A DNA stretch of 64,000 nucleotides from Herbinix sp. (GTDB lineage Bacteria; Bacillota; Clostridia; Lachnospirales; Lachnospiraceae), in the NCBI GenBank assembly GCA_029238935.1, contig JAQZBN010000017.1, positions 1 to 64,000 of the forward strand, read 5' to 3'. Shown here piece by piece: positions 26,586 through 35,318 of this stretch. The stretch's first letter is position 1, and the number at the start of each line of letters is the position of its first letter. The notes under the pieces are model-generated. The model was not told the DNA's origin and ran no database searches. It saw nothing but the letters and a program-made list of their open reading frames with translations. A program made the position numbers and the translations under genes.

Positions 26586-26858
26586 TTAATATAAATCTAT
26601 GTCTTCTACTAACTCTCTGAAAATACCTGCCAGTACTTCCAGCTCCTGTTCATCTTCCACGATATCATAGATCGCTTCTTCGTCTGTTTCTAACGAAACA
26701 TCTTTTAATATGAGGGCTTCCGCCTCGTCTTCATCATCACTGTCATCGGTAACAAGTAAATAAGAAAATCCGCTTAATTTTGTCTGCTCTAATACTCGGA
26801 ATGTAACTTCTTCGCCCTCTGCAGTAGTAAAAATAACTTCTTCTGGTTTCTGACTCAT
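26586..26858 (-). CDS. DUF1292 protein
   Basis: 90-residue, very acidic protein (VTDDSDDEDEAEALILKD), with the beta-strand start VIFTTAEGEEVTFRVLEQ typical of DUF1292 (B. subtilis YrzB family). Always found with ruvX and ireB in Firmicutes; function unknown. It lies 26 bases after ruvX. Confidence 0.85.
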   Translation of the reverse strand: MSQKPEEVIFTTAEGEEVTFRVLEQTKLSGFSYLLVTDDSDDEDEAEALILKDVSLETDEEAIYDIVEDEQELEVLAGIFRELVEDIDLY

Positions 26859-26884
26859 AAATTCTCCTTATCGATCATAATTCA

Positions 26885-27346
26885 TTATTCTAATTCATCC
26901 ATGATCTTAAGATCATCGTTTTTTTGATGTTGTAATCGATCCAAATACCCCTGTAATATCAATACAGCTGCTAATTTATCCACCACAAGTGCCTTCTTCT
27001 TATCATCAAGACCGCCTTGATTTAAGATTTGATGGGCAGCCACTGTGGTTAAGCGTTCGTCCCAAAGAATCACTTCAAGACCTGTTCTTCTTCGAAGGGT
27101 ATCTGCAAATTCTTCTGACTTTATTGCACGTTCACCGATCGTATTATTCAAATGTTTGGGATATCCTAGTACAATTCGATTTACTTCATATTCTTCAATT
27201 AATGCTTCTATCCTTGCCAGGGTTTGTCGTAATTTATTTTCTTGTTTTCTTCGAATGACTTCTACTCCCTGCGCTGTTATTAAAAGTGCATCGCTGATTG
27301 CAACACCCACCGTCACCGAACCGTAGTCTAATCCCATTATTCTCAT
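26885..27346 (-). CDS. ruvX: Holliday junction resolvase-like RuvX (YqgF)
   Basis: 153-residue RNase H-fold protein. Acidic residues of the active site are in [13 protein letters not shown] (Asp) and in [10 protein letters not shown] and [12 protein letters not shown] (Glu). In E. coli YqgF works in 16S rRNA 5' processing; a recombination role has also been proposed. AAGGAGAG lies six bases before the ATG. It is in the ireB-ruvX-DUF1292 block. Confidence 0.92.
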   Translation of the reverse strand: MRIMGLDYGSVTVGVAISDALLITAQGVEVIRRKQENKLRQTLARIEALIEEYEVNRIVLGYPKHLNNTIGERAIKSEEFADTLRRRTGLEVILWDERLTTVAAHQILNQGGLDDKKKALVVDKLAAVLILQGYLDRLQHQKNDDLKIMDELE

Positions 27347-27376
27347 GTATTACTCTCCTTAGTAGCCCAAAAATGC

Positions 27377-27640
27377 TTACTGATTAATCTTCTTCTGAAT
27401 ATAAAAATGCAGCAGTTCTTCAATAATCTCATCCCGCTCCACTTTCATGATTAAACTGCGAGCACCCTTATGGCTCGTTATGTAAGTGGGATCACCCGAC
27501 ATAACATATCCGACGATCTGATTCACCGGATTATATCCTTTCTCTGTTAATGCATTATATACAGAGCGAATTACATCTCTAACAACAGATTCTGTATCCT
27601 TTTGTACTTTAAAAAATTGTGTATTATCTAAATCCTGCAT
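27377..27640 (-). CDS. ireB: IreB-family regulatory protein
   Basis: 87 residues of the UPF0297/IreB family: [40 protein letters not shown] and [20 protein letters not shown]. In Enterococcus IreB is a target of the serine/threonine kinase IreK and affects cephalosporin tolerance. The location between mtaB and ruvX matches Clostridia, where alaS often precedes it. Confidence 0.93.
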   Translation of the reverse strand: MQDLDNTQFFKVQKDTESVVRDVIRSVYNALTEKGYNPVNQIVGYVMSGDPTYITSHKGARSLIMKVERDEIIEELLHFYIQKKINQ

Positions 27641-27741
27641 TGCATCACTTCCTTTTCCTGTAGAAGAATTCCATAAATCCCTTTTCCGACCAAGGATTAT
27701 TTTTACTATTAATTATATCTTAATATATTTAGTAAAAAAAT

Positions 27742-29079
27742 TCAATCAATTATTTCACAAAGCATGATTTCATCTGTTAACTTACAAATTACCTTAACTG
27801 TTACAATGTGATTCGTGCTTACCGTATCACTTTGAACAGCTAGTTTTATATATCTTTCATTATGTCCAATTTGATATAGGTTACTCTCAATCATTATTTC
27901 TTCTTCTATTAGAATTTTTTCTATTTTTCCCATAAATAAACTCTTATATTCCTCAGACATTCGGTCAGCGATTGAAATGAGCTCACTGCTTCTTTGATTC
28001 TTAATATCTTCCGGTATTTGATCCGTCATCTGAGCTGCTTTCGTACCAGCACGCTTTGAGTATTTGAATACATGGATGCCGCTAAAGCCTACTTTCTGAA
28101 CAAATTTTTTGGTTTCCTCAAATTCTTCTGCGGTCTCTCCCGGGAATCCCACAATAACATCGGTTGTAAACGCCGGATTTTCAAAATGCTCTTTTAGTAG
28201 TAATGTAATCTCATAGAACTCCTGCGCTGTATAATGACGGTTCATCTTCTTTAGCACTGTATCACAACCACTCTGCAAGGATAAATGAAAATGTGGGCAA
28301 AATTGCTTCACACTTGCGATCACTTCAACAAAATCTCTGGTTATGATGCCTGGTTCCAAGGAGCCCAAACGAATTCGTTCTACTCCCTCAATGAAACTTA
28401 CTTTGGTTATAAGATCAGCCAAGGGCATTTTACTTTGGTTCTTATCTTCCTCTGACATTAAGTCTAACCCATAGGAGGAGATATGAATACCGGTAAGAAC
28501 AAACTCTTGATATCCCTTTTGAACTAATTCTTTTATTTCACGAAGGATATCTTCCCCGCCTCTACTTCTTGCTCTTCCTCTTACATAGGGGATAATACAA
28601 TAGGAGCAGAATCGGTTACAGCCATCCTGGATCTTAATAAAAGCTCTGGTTTTATCAGAGGTCTCAGAAACATTTAACTCTTCATATTCTTGTTCACTCG
28701 CAATGTCGGCAATCAGTTCTTCTTTCTTTAGATCTCCTTGATAACGCTCTACCATTAGTACAATATCCGATTTTTTATTATTGCCTACTACAATATCGAC
28801 TGCACTATCCTCAAGCAAAGCTTCTTCCGATGCTTGAACATAACAGCCAACAGCAGCTATGATTGCTTCCGGATTTCGTTTCTTTGCTTGATGCAGCATT
28901 TGTCTGGATTTACGATCCGCAATATTCGTGACAGTGCAAGTATTAACCACATACACATCAGCTATCTCTTTAAAATCTACGGTTTCATATCCGGCTTTTT
29001 CAAACATCTCACGCATTGCCTCTGTTTCATAAGAATTTACTTTACATCCAAGGCTTAAAAATGCCGCTGTTTTTTTCAT
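27742..29079 (-). CDS. mtaB: tRNA t6A37 methylthiotransferase
   Basis: 445 residues. N-terminal UPF0004 domain with cysteines in SLGCKVNSYE, VVNTCTVTN and AVGCYVQ; radical SAM domain with CNRFCSYCIIP; C-terminal TRAM domain. SLGCKVN is the MtaB (YqeV) signature, which separates it from MiaB (SFGCQMN-type) and RimO. It makes ms2t6A on tRNAs reading ANN codons, using two iron-sulfur clusters. The ATG has a weak AAAGGA 12 bases upstream. Confidence 0.93.
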   Translation of the reverse strand: MKKTAAFLSLGCKVNSYETEAMREMFEKAGYETVDFKEIADVYVVNTCTVTNIADRKSRQMLHQAKKRNPEAIIAAVGCYVQASEEALLEDSAVDIVVGNNKKSDIVLMVERYQGDLKKEELIADIASEQEYEELNVSETSDKTRAFIKIQDGCNRFCSYCIIPYVRGRARSRGGEDILREIKELVQKGYQEFVLTGIHISSYGLDLMSEEDKNQSKMPLADLITKVSFIEGVERIRLGSLEPGIITRDFVEVIASVKQFCPHFHLSLQSGCDTVLKKMNRHYTAQEFYEITLLLKEHFENPAFTTDVIVGFPGETAEEFEETKKFVQKVGFSGIHVFKYSKRAGTKAAQMTDQIPEDIKNQRSSELISIADRMSEEYKSLFMGKIEKILIEEEIMIESNLYQIGHNERYIKLAVQSDTVSTNHIVTVKVICKLTDEIMLCEIID

Positions 29080-29170
29080 TGATTTTACATATCCTTTCTC
29101 ACAAAATTTATTCAGGTATTAATTATCTCACCTATACAACTTTTCCACTTTTTTTTATGAACTTTGTATA

Positions 29171-29199
29171 TTGACTTTTAATATGTTAAAATATAGTAT
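29171..29199 (+). promoter_or_regulatory. Candidate sigma-A promoter of the HPr-like gene
   Basis: TTGACT at 29171-29176 with TAGTAT 17 bases later (29194-29199) or TATAGT after 15 bases. It lies about 30 bases before the gene's ribosome binding site. Confidence 0.45.
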
Positions 29200-29229
29200 A
29201 TACATATATTCAATAAAGGAGGAGTTACT

Positions 29230-29463
29230 ATGAAAACAGTTCAAATATCTCTAAATTCAATCGATAAGGTAAAAGCTTTCGTTAATGATGTTACAAAATT
29301 TGATACAGATTTTGATCTTGTATCCGGCAGATACGTTATTGATGCAAAATCCATCATGGGTATCTTTAGCTTAGATTTATCAAAAAATATCGATTTGAAC
29401 GTTCACAGCGAAGAAAATATGGAACAAATCCTTGAAACATTAAAGCCTTATATTGTTGGTTAA
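29230..29463 (+). CDS. HPr-like protein without the phosphorylatable histidine
   Basis: 77 residues, length of a PTS HPr. The latter part keeps the HPr core: SIMGIFSLDLSK, where the Ser46 kinase-site region lies, and the end EENMEQILETLKPYI. The loop with the active His15 (usually NGxHARPA) is replaced by SIDKVKAFVNDVTKFDTDFD, so phosphotransfer is not expected. Such proteins are frequent in Lachnospiraceae; a regulatory or structural role is possible but unknown. AAAGGAGG lies seven bases before the ATG. Confidence 0.82.
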   Translation: MKTVQISLNSIDKVKAFVNDVTKFDTDFDLVSGRYVIDAKSIMGIFSLDLSKNIDLNVHSEENMEQILETLKPYIVG

Positions 29464-29504
29464 TACAGGTTTATAGTTTTTATAGGTATTATAGCGTTAC
29501 TTAC

Positions 29505-29550
29505 AAGAGGTTGTCACAAACTGAAAAGAGTCTGTGATGACTTCTTTTTT
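29505..29550 (+). terminator. Terminator of the HPr-like gene
   Basis: An 18-bp stem with several G-U pairs joins AAGAGGTTGTCACAAACT and AGTCTGTGATGACTTCTT around GAAAAG, and six or more U residues follow. Confidence 0.85.
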
Positions 29551-29679
29551 ATTATCTTATTATTTATCATTTTATTTTTTCACCTTATCTATGATCCTGT
29601 ATTATTTTAAGCTTACTATTGTAAGTTGTCCCAGATAATAGTATAACCTTGCGATAATAGTTAACTCTTTCAAGGCGTT

Positions 29680-29959
29680 CCATGCAGATCTCCCCGGGTA
29701 TTCGCAATTTCCTTCTCTCCATCCATCTGCCATATTTACCATAAACGGTTCCGTGTAGTTATTGGGCTTCAGCTTGAAAAGCAGCCTTACCCCCCATTTA
29801 TAGCCTGATATGATTTCTGTGCGTCAGACCAGAGATTTGCCATCCGGCTTCCTTCAGATTCGTAGTCGCCTACGACACCCTTGCCATTGGCTAGGTCCTT
29901 CCTACTACCAGGCGGACTCGGGACTCACACCCGTTGAAACGTGCGCCTGCCGGGCGCAC
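29680..29959 (-). mobile_element. Group II intron 5' remnant (bacterial class C type)
   Basis: On the minus strand the DNA begins GTGCGCCCGGCAGGCGCAC at 29959, matching the GUGYG start of group II introns. It continues with domain I hallmarks: GGGTGTGAGTCCCGAGTC, CCTGGTAGTAGGAAGGACC, ATCTGAAGGAAGCCGGATGG and GACGCACAGAAATCATAT. Sequence resembling the start of domain IV (TGGATGGAGAGAAGG to CCCGGGGAGATCTG) ends near 29690. No reverse transcriptase frame and no domain V are seen, so it is a 3'-truncated remnant; the left border is uncertain. It lies directly behind the thiI terminator hairpin, the known target type of class C introns. The remaining DNA to 29551 is AT-rich with nothing recognised. 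Confidence 0.78.
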
Positions 29960-29966
29960 GTTCTCA

Positions 29967-29995
29967 ATAAGCCTGCTTATTAAAAGCAGGCTTAT
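29967..29995 (-). terminator. Terminator of thiI, target of the intron
   Basis: ATAAGCCTGCTT (29967-29978) pairs with AAGCAGGCTTAT (29984-29995) around a five-base loop. On the minus strand it is followed by TTGAGAAC, then the intron's first bases at 29959. It begins 18 bases after the thiI stop. Confidence 0.8.
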
Positions 29996-30012
29996 ATTAC
30001 TTACTTTCCAAA

Positions 30013-31188
30013 TTAACCTACTACAACAACTTCTACTGTATTCAAAGCTGTTTCTACCATTTCCTCAATCTTTTCTTCCAGGTTGCGTTCTGAATTCTTA
30101 ATCACTTTGAGGTTCGGCTTGGTAACTGGATGTTTCGCTACGAATATAGTGCAACAATCCTCAAAGGGAAGAATGGAGGTCTCATAGGTATCAATACGAT
30201 TTGCGATTTCCACAATATCCTGCTTATCAAAAGCTATTAACGGACGGTATACAGGCATTGTGCAGACTTCATTGGTAGCTGCAAGACTATGCATCGTTTG
30301 ACTCGCTACCTGTCCTATACTCTCACCTGTGATTAACCCTAAGCAGCCTTCTTTTTCTGCAAGATTTTCTGCAATTTTCATCATATATCTTCTCATGATA
30401 ATAGTTAGCTCTTCATGAGGGCATTTATCGTAAATATAAAGCTGAATATCAGTAAAGTTAACAATATGAAGCTTAATCTTTCCTGTGTATTTTGCTACCT
30501 TGGCAGCCAAATCAACAACCTTTTGCTTTGCTCTGTCACTGGTATATGGCGGTGCATGAAAATACGTTGCACTTAAAGAAACTCCTCGTTTTGCAATCAT
30601 ATAGCCTGCTACGGGACTGTCAATACCACCGGATAACAATAGCATTGCTTTTCCACTGGTTCCAATCGGCATACCACCTAAACCGGGGATTACAATGGAA
30701 TATACATAAGCCTTCGTACGTATTTCAACTGTAATTCGAACGGATGGCTCATGCACATCTACCTTTAATTCCGGGAAACGTCTTAATAAATATGCACCCA
30801 TCTCGATACAAATCTCCGGTGATGTATACGGATATTTTTTGTCTGCCCTTTTTGCTTCTACCTTAAAGGTAAAATGACGGTCAGGATAATTTGTTTCTAC
30901 GAAATCACCCACACCCTTGGTCAAGGACTCCCAGTCATTATTCTCTATCACTGCAACAGGACAGATCGAAGATACACCAAAAACCCTCTTTAATGCTGCC
31001 ACTGCTTCTTCATAGTCATACACTTCAGGGCATTCAATAAAAATTCTCCCCTGCTCCCTGCTTACATTAAAATCACCAACGCTATCAAGGGATTCCTTTA
31101 CCCGATCACGTAGCGCGTTCTCAAATACGTATCTGTTCTTTCCTTTTAATCCTATTTCTGCATATTTAATTAAAAATGCTTTAAACAT
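30013..31188 (-). CDS. thiI: tRNA 4-thiouridine synthase
   Basis: 391 residues: ferredoxin-like N-terminus, THUMP domain (about 60-165) and PP-loop ATPase with MLLLSGGIDSPVAGYM. No C-terminal rhodanese domain, as in most Gram-positive ThiI proteins; the conserved Cys in EDCCTIFVAKHP may carry the sulfur. It makes s4U8 in tRNA, which guards against near-UV light, and may provide sulfur for thiazole. AGGAGGAGG precedes the ATG. It follows a cysteine desulfurase gene by 30 bases, its likely sulfur donor. Confidence 0.93.
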   Translation of the reverse strand: MFKAFLIKYAEIGLKGKNRYVFENALRDRVKESLDSVGDFNVSREQGRIFIECPEVYDYEEAVAALKRVFGVSSICPVAVIENNDWESLTKGVGDFVETNYPDRHFTFKVEAKRADKKYPYTSPEICIEMGAYLLRRFPELKVDVHEPSVRITVEIRTKAYVYSIVIPGLGGMPIGTSGKAMLLLSGGIDSPVAGYMIAKRGVSLSATYFHAPPYTSDRAKQKVVDLAAKVAKYTGKIKLHIVNFTDIQLYIYDKCPHEELTIIMRRYMMKIAENLAEKEGCLGLITGESIGQVASQTMHSLAATNEVCTMPVYRPLIAFDKQDIVEIANRIDTYETSILPFEDCCTIFVAKHPVTKPNLKVIKNSERNLEEKIEEMVETALNTVEVVVVG

Positions 31189-31218
31189 GTTTCCTCCTCC
31201 TGTTGCTGCAAGTACGTA

Positions 31219-32406
31219 TTATTTTCTGGAATAACGTCTTAACATAGGCAGCAATTCCTTCATTTGTTGCAATGCATAATCTATTTCTTCTTCTGTGGTA
31301 TGAAATGACATTGATATTCGTAACGTTGAATCCATTAATTCTGCCGGTAAATGAATCGCTGTCAATGTTACGCTGGGCTGCGGATGGTGGGAACTGCAAG
31401 CCGAACCGGATGAAACATAGACACCTTTATCCTCAAGAGCATGGAGAAAAACTTCAGCACGAACACCTTGAAAGCTGACACTAATGATATGAGGGGAGGT
31501 TTTTTTTATCTGTTCCATCTCAAATTCACTGGTACATTCTTTTGGAAGTCCATTGATACTTGCACCTTCTAATGCACTTACTTCTTTTATGAATTTTTGC
31601 TTTAAATGATATAATTTTTCTACTTTACTGTCATAGTCTGTATACATCTCCAGTACTGCTTGTCCAAGGCCTGCAATAGCAGGTACATTCTCGGTACCGG
31701 AACGAATCCCTCTTTGGTGTCCACCACCGAATACAATAGGATTGATCTTAATCTTATCATTGACATAAAGTGCACCGCTGCCTTTTGGACCATGGATCTT
31801 ATGTCCACTGATCGTAAGTAAATCGATATTCTCTCTCTTTGGATATATGCGATATTTTCCAAAAGCTTGCACTGCATCAACATGTGTGATCAAATCTTTC
31901 TTTTTCTGTTTTAATTCAGTACAAAGACTTGTAATTTCCTGAACAGATCCAATTTCGTTATTCACATACATCATCGAAACCAGAATAGTATCCTCTTTGA
32001 TTAGATCAAAGAGCTTGTCTTTTATAATTCTTCCGGTTTCATCCACCGGAATAAAATCGATCTCAAAACCGTTATCTTCTAAATATAAGAGGGGTTGATG
32101 AACGGATGGATGCTCAATTCTTGTGGTTATAATGTGTTTTCCTCTTCTGCGGTGAGCAAGTGCTGTTCCCATTAATGCCAAATTATTGGCTTCTGTACCT
32201 CCAGAGGTAAATATTATCTCTTTTGGTTCCACCTTTAAACTATTGGCTAGGATATTTGCAGCTTCTTTCATATACTGTTCCGCTTTTATGCCAATACGGT
32301 GCAGAGAAGAAGGATTTCCATAATCCTCACTTAAGACCTTTAACATCTTTTGAACAACTTGATCCGATGTTTTGGTTGTCGCTGCGTTATCTAAATAAAC
32401 TTCCAT
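31219..32406 (-). CDS. Cysteine desulfurase, NifS/IscS-like
   Basis: 395-residue PLP enzyme. It begins MEVYLDNAATTKT; HVDAVQAFGK carries the PLP-contacting Asp, SGHKIHGPKGSGAL the Schiff-base lysine and SGSACSSHHPQPS the persulfide cysteine. It takes sulfur from cysteine and hands it, very likely, to ThiI encoded next (30-base gap), the same pairing as nifZ-thiI in B. subtilis. The ATG at 32406 is supported by GGAGAT six bases upstream; a frame of 27 extra residues is not. Confidence 0.92.
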   Translation of the reverse strand: MEVYLDNAATTKTSDQVVQKMLKVLSEDYGNPSSLHRIGIKAEQYMKEAANILANSLKVEPKEIIFTSGGTEANNLALMGTALAHRRRGKHIITTRIEHPSVHQPLLYLEDNGFEIDFIPVDETGRIIKDKLFDLIKEDTILVSMMYVNNEIGSVQEITSLCTELKQKKKDLITHVDAVQAFGKYRIYPKRENIDLLTISGHKIHGPKGSGALYVNDKIKINPIVFGGGHQRGIRSGTENVPAIAGLGQAVLEMYTDYDSKVEKLYHLKQKFIKEVSALEGASINGLPKECTSEFEMEQIKKTSPHIISVSFQGVRAEVFLHALEDKGVYVSSGSACSSHHPQPSVTLTAIHLPAELMDSTLRISMSFHTTEEEIDYALQQMKELLPMLRRYSRK

Positions 32407-32600
32407 ATGATGATCTCCTACAATTATCCAAGGTATTTTTATAGAATTGCATATCATACTAACGATTACAATCTTATGATGTGGCATTTTGGGTTAAAAT
32501 AATACCAGATCATTGATAGAAATAAAATTTTCTATTCAATATTACGTTAGTAGGAGCTCTTCTATATTCTCACTCATTTTGCTTATATTTCGGATTATTT

Positions 32601-33533
32601 TTATTCATAATTATATTGTAATCTTCTTTTTTCTAACAAAGTTAAAATAGGATAAGGATTTATACTCATCTCCCCAGTTATTGTCTGAACATAGATTCCC
32701 AGATGAAGATGAACATCAAATTTACCTACCGTTCCCTCCGGTCCATAACCACTATCGCCCATGAGCCCTAATAGTTGACCTGCAATCACTGTATCTCCTT
32801 GTTGTAAATCCGGTGCATAAGTATCCAGATGAGCATAATAAAAATATCCACCTGAAGTGGATCGAATTCCTACTCGATAACCACCTTTTTCTAACCAGCC
32901 TATTTTCTCGACAACACCATCTGTAATACTGATGACAGGAAAATATCCGGCAGTATCATTCGAAGCCATAAGATCTGTGCCTTCATGCCTCCGATCTCCT
33001 CCATAGCTTCGTTTTACATACCAGGAATCTTCGTAGGAAATATCGGCATCTGTTTTTAAAAGCTTGGGAACCGGAAAATACATTAAATCAGAAAAAATAC
33101 CGTCATAATAACGATACAATTCCTGAAAGTTTTCGGATTCTGCCATCGTACTAATTCCTCTTAGGAATGTATTTTCATCGATCAACTGCTGATCTAATAA
33201 ATCATAGTCCCGTGCCAGCATACTAAATGTTATGTAACCAACCGGGTCCATATATATGAGGTTTTGTAATTCCTTATGTTTCTTGCATAAATGTATTATC
33301 CTGTTACTTGCTTCCTCGATCAACTCGTCTGTAATTCTCATTTCCCGAAAAGCATCATAGTTAATACCGGCTTTTACTATCTCGCGAATTTTAAGTTCTG
33401 ATCGAATACGTTCTGTCTCATATTCTGTGATCAATAGTACAATCACATATGTCATGATATAAAATATATTTTTAACTGAAACCTTTTTTATCGTATGGGA
33501 ATAAATCCTTCCCTTATATTTTACCTTATTCAT
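32601..33533 (-). CDS. M23-family metallopeptidase, membrane-anchored
   Basis: 310 residues. One membrane helix near residues 22-38 (NIFYIMTYVIVLLITEY), a helical middle part and a LytM/M23 domain (about 175-310) with the zinc ligands His and Asp in RRHEGTDLM and His in DVHLHLGIY. The family cuts peptidoglycan cross-bridges, or acts as a non-cutting scaffold; the residues here look active. The exact start is uncertain (ATG 33533, or GTG codons just upstream). It is monocistronic and may be sporulation-linked, though nothing in the sequence proves that. Confidence 0.85.
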   Translation of the reverse strand: MNKVKYKGRIYSHTIKKVSVKNIFYIMTYVIVLLITEYETERIRSELKIREIVKAGINYDAFREMRITDELIEEASNRIIHLCKKHKELQNLIYMDPVGYITFSMLARDYDLLDQQLIDENTFLRGISTMAESENFQELYRYYDGIFSDLMYFPVPKLLKTDADISYEDSWYVKRSYGGDRRHEGTDLMASNDTAGYFPVISITDGVVEKIGWLEKGGYRVGIRSTSGGYFYYAHLDTYAPDLQQGDTVIAGQLLGLMGDSGYGPEGTVGKFDVHLHLGIYVQTITGEMSINPYPILTLLEKRRLQYNYE

Positions 33534-33762
33534 TCTCACCACTCACATATACCTTATTATTCCGAAAGGATTCTTGTCTTACAGGAACAACTAATTATAT
33601 GAAACTTCGTGATTGATTATAACGATACAGGTGCTAAATATATATTATAATACAAAACTAATCAGAATGTCTACTTTTTTTCAAATTCGAACATTACTCT
33701 TCGAAAAGACTACCTCCTAATGTTATTATGAAGCAAGCCCCACCAAGGTGATATCCATACAA

Positions 33763-33790
33763 AAGGTACCGAAATATATTCCGGTACCTT
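33763..33790 (-). terminator. Terminator of the LCP gene
   Basis: AAGGTACCG and CGGTACCTT form a 9-bp stem around a ten-base loop, followed on the minus strand by TTGTATGG. It begins about 30 bases after the LCP stop codon. Confidence 0.75.
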
Positions 33791-33817
33791 GCTGTTTGTT
33801 CGTTTCTTATGATTAGT

Positions 33818-35239
33818 CTAATTTGTATCTCCAAAGATAAAACTATGTAGAGCATCTACATTTTTTTCTAAATCGGGAATTAAGACGTCCATTCCCCGTA
33901 CGCGTACATTATCTGTAAAGGTATCATTTGCTGGTATTCTTAACTGCTCTATTTCAGTTGTTCCTATCTCCATAAAAGAAGATAGTAAGAATTCAAACTG
34001 CTCGCTGCTGATATCTGATGTAATCATAGGTAAAACACTGATCATAATGGAAGCTAACTCTACTTTGCTCTTTGTCTTGTATTTTTCAAAAATTGCGTTC
34101 AAGACAATTCTATGGCGGTCTGTTCTTCCGTAATCATTGTTGTTACCAGTAATTGTAGCTCTTTTACGAATACGGCTGTATCCAAGTACTTGATTTCCGT
34201 TCATATGTTGAGTTCCTTCAACGACATGACGGTTTTCTGGATTAGAAATGTAATTTGTGGTATTTAAATACTTCGCTTCATTTGCTGTCAATGTAATATC
34301 AAGTCCACCAAGCTTATCTATAATTTTTTCGAATTTCTCAAAGTTAACCATGACACAACCATCTAATTTGATATCAAAGTTTTTAGCAATCGTTTTATAA
34401 AGTAACTCAACTCCACCCTTTTCATAAGCAGAGTTAAGCTTATTATCTTGATAACCCGGAATTTGAACTAAGGTATCTCTCATTAAAGAGGTCAATCCTA
34501 ATTTCTTTGTCTTTGTATTTAAGGTTGCTATGACGATTACATCAGTACGTCCTCTGGCGCCACCGGAGGCAATCGCTTCTTCACCCAATAACAAGATATT
34601 ATAAACACCGTCTTCATGTCTACCTTCGCCGCTATGTTCTGCCCAGACAATTTCTTCCGGTTTCACTTCTGTTAGGTCTTCTACATCTTCATCTGGGACG
34701 TCGACATCCGGTGTTTTTACCGTATCCGTTTCAAAATCCTTAGTTGACATAGCCCATATCTTACCTCCCATAGCCTTTAATATCTTATGACCCGGAGATG
34801 TTAATCCTAAGAACATACCAAAGCTAACCAGTAATACTAAAACTACTAATATGGAGCTCTGTATTTTCACCCATCTTGGAATTTTCTTTTGCTTTTCTAA
34901 ACCTGCTGCTTCCATGGCTTCCAATTCGTTACTGATTTGCTTTGCTAAGGCAGCGTTAATATCATTTAATTGATCATCTGCTTCTTCCAGATTATCATCA
35001 AAAGAAGCATTTTGGGGTAATGCAATTGTTTCCTCAGTGTTTTTTTTGAGTTCATCTGACTTAATATTATCTTGACTTTCTTCATCTTTTTCTTGTTTCT
35101 TTGTGTTTTCCTCAGTAGTAGAATTATCTGCATTAGTATCGATATTACTTAATACCCGTTCAATATTCTTATAAAACTCTTCACTGAAATCAGTATCAAA
35201 TTCCATCTCAGATGAAGAGTTTTTCTCATCCTTACCCAT
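33818..35239 (-). CDS. LytR-CpsA-Psr (LCP) family cell-wall polymer transferase
   Basis: 473 residues. Residues 1-120 are a cytoplasmic Glu/Asp/Asn-rich low-complexity region, much longer than usual; then a membrane helix (about 127-146) and the LCP domain (about 210-450), with SGGARGRTDVIVIATL, GLTSLMRDTLVQIPG and YSRIRKRATI ... NDYGRTDRHRIVL carrying the conserved Asp and Arg residues. LCP enzymes join wall teichoic acids or other polymers to peptidoglycan from lipid carriers. GGAG lies eight bases before the ATG at 35239; the frame reaches a GTG three codons earlier. Confidence 0.9.
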   Translation of the reverse strand: MGKDEKNSSSEMEFDTDFSEEFYKNIERVLSNIDTNADNSTTEENTKKQEKDEESQDNIKSDELKKNTEETIALPQNASFDDNLEEADDQLNDINAALAKQISNELEAMEAAGLEKQKKIPRWVKIQSSILVVLVLLVSFGMFLGLTSPGHKILKAMGGKIWAMSTKDFETDTVKTPDVDVPDEDVEDLTEVKPEEIVWAEHSGEGRHEDGVYNILLLGEEAIASGGARGRTDVIVIATLNTKTKKLGLTSLMRDTLVQIPGYQDNKLNSAYEKGGVELLYKTIAKNFDIKLDGCVMVNFEKFEKIIDKLGGLDITLTANEAKYLNTTNYISNPENRHVVEGTQHMNGNQVLGYSRIRKRATITGNNNDYGRTDRHRIVLNAIFEKYKTKSKVELASIMISVLPMITSDISSEQFEFLLSSFMEIGTTEIEQLRIPANDTFTDNVRVRGMDVLIPDLEKNVDALHSFIFGDTN

Positions 35240-35318
35240 TTTTTTCACTCCTATTAAAAAGTTTTAAACATCTGAATGCTATCTAACCATGTCGCATCCT
35301 AAGTTAGAGTAAATATCG

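Noticed and set aside
31181-31399. Minus-strand frame inside the cysteine desulfurase gene
   Set aside because: Shadow frame fully inside a well-supported gene.
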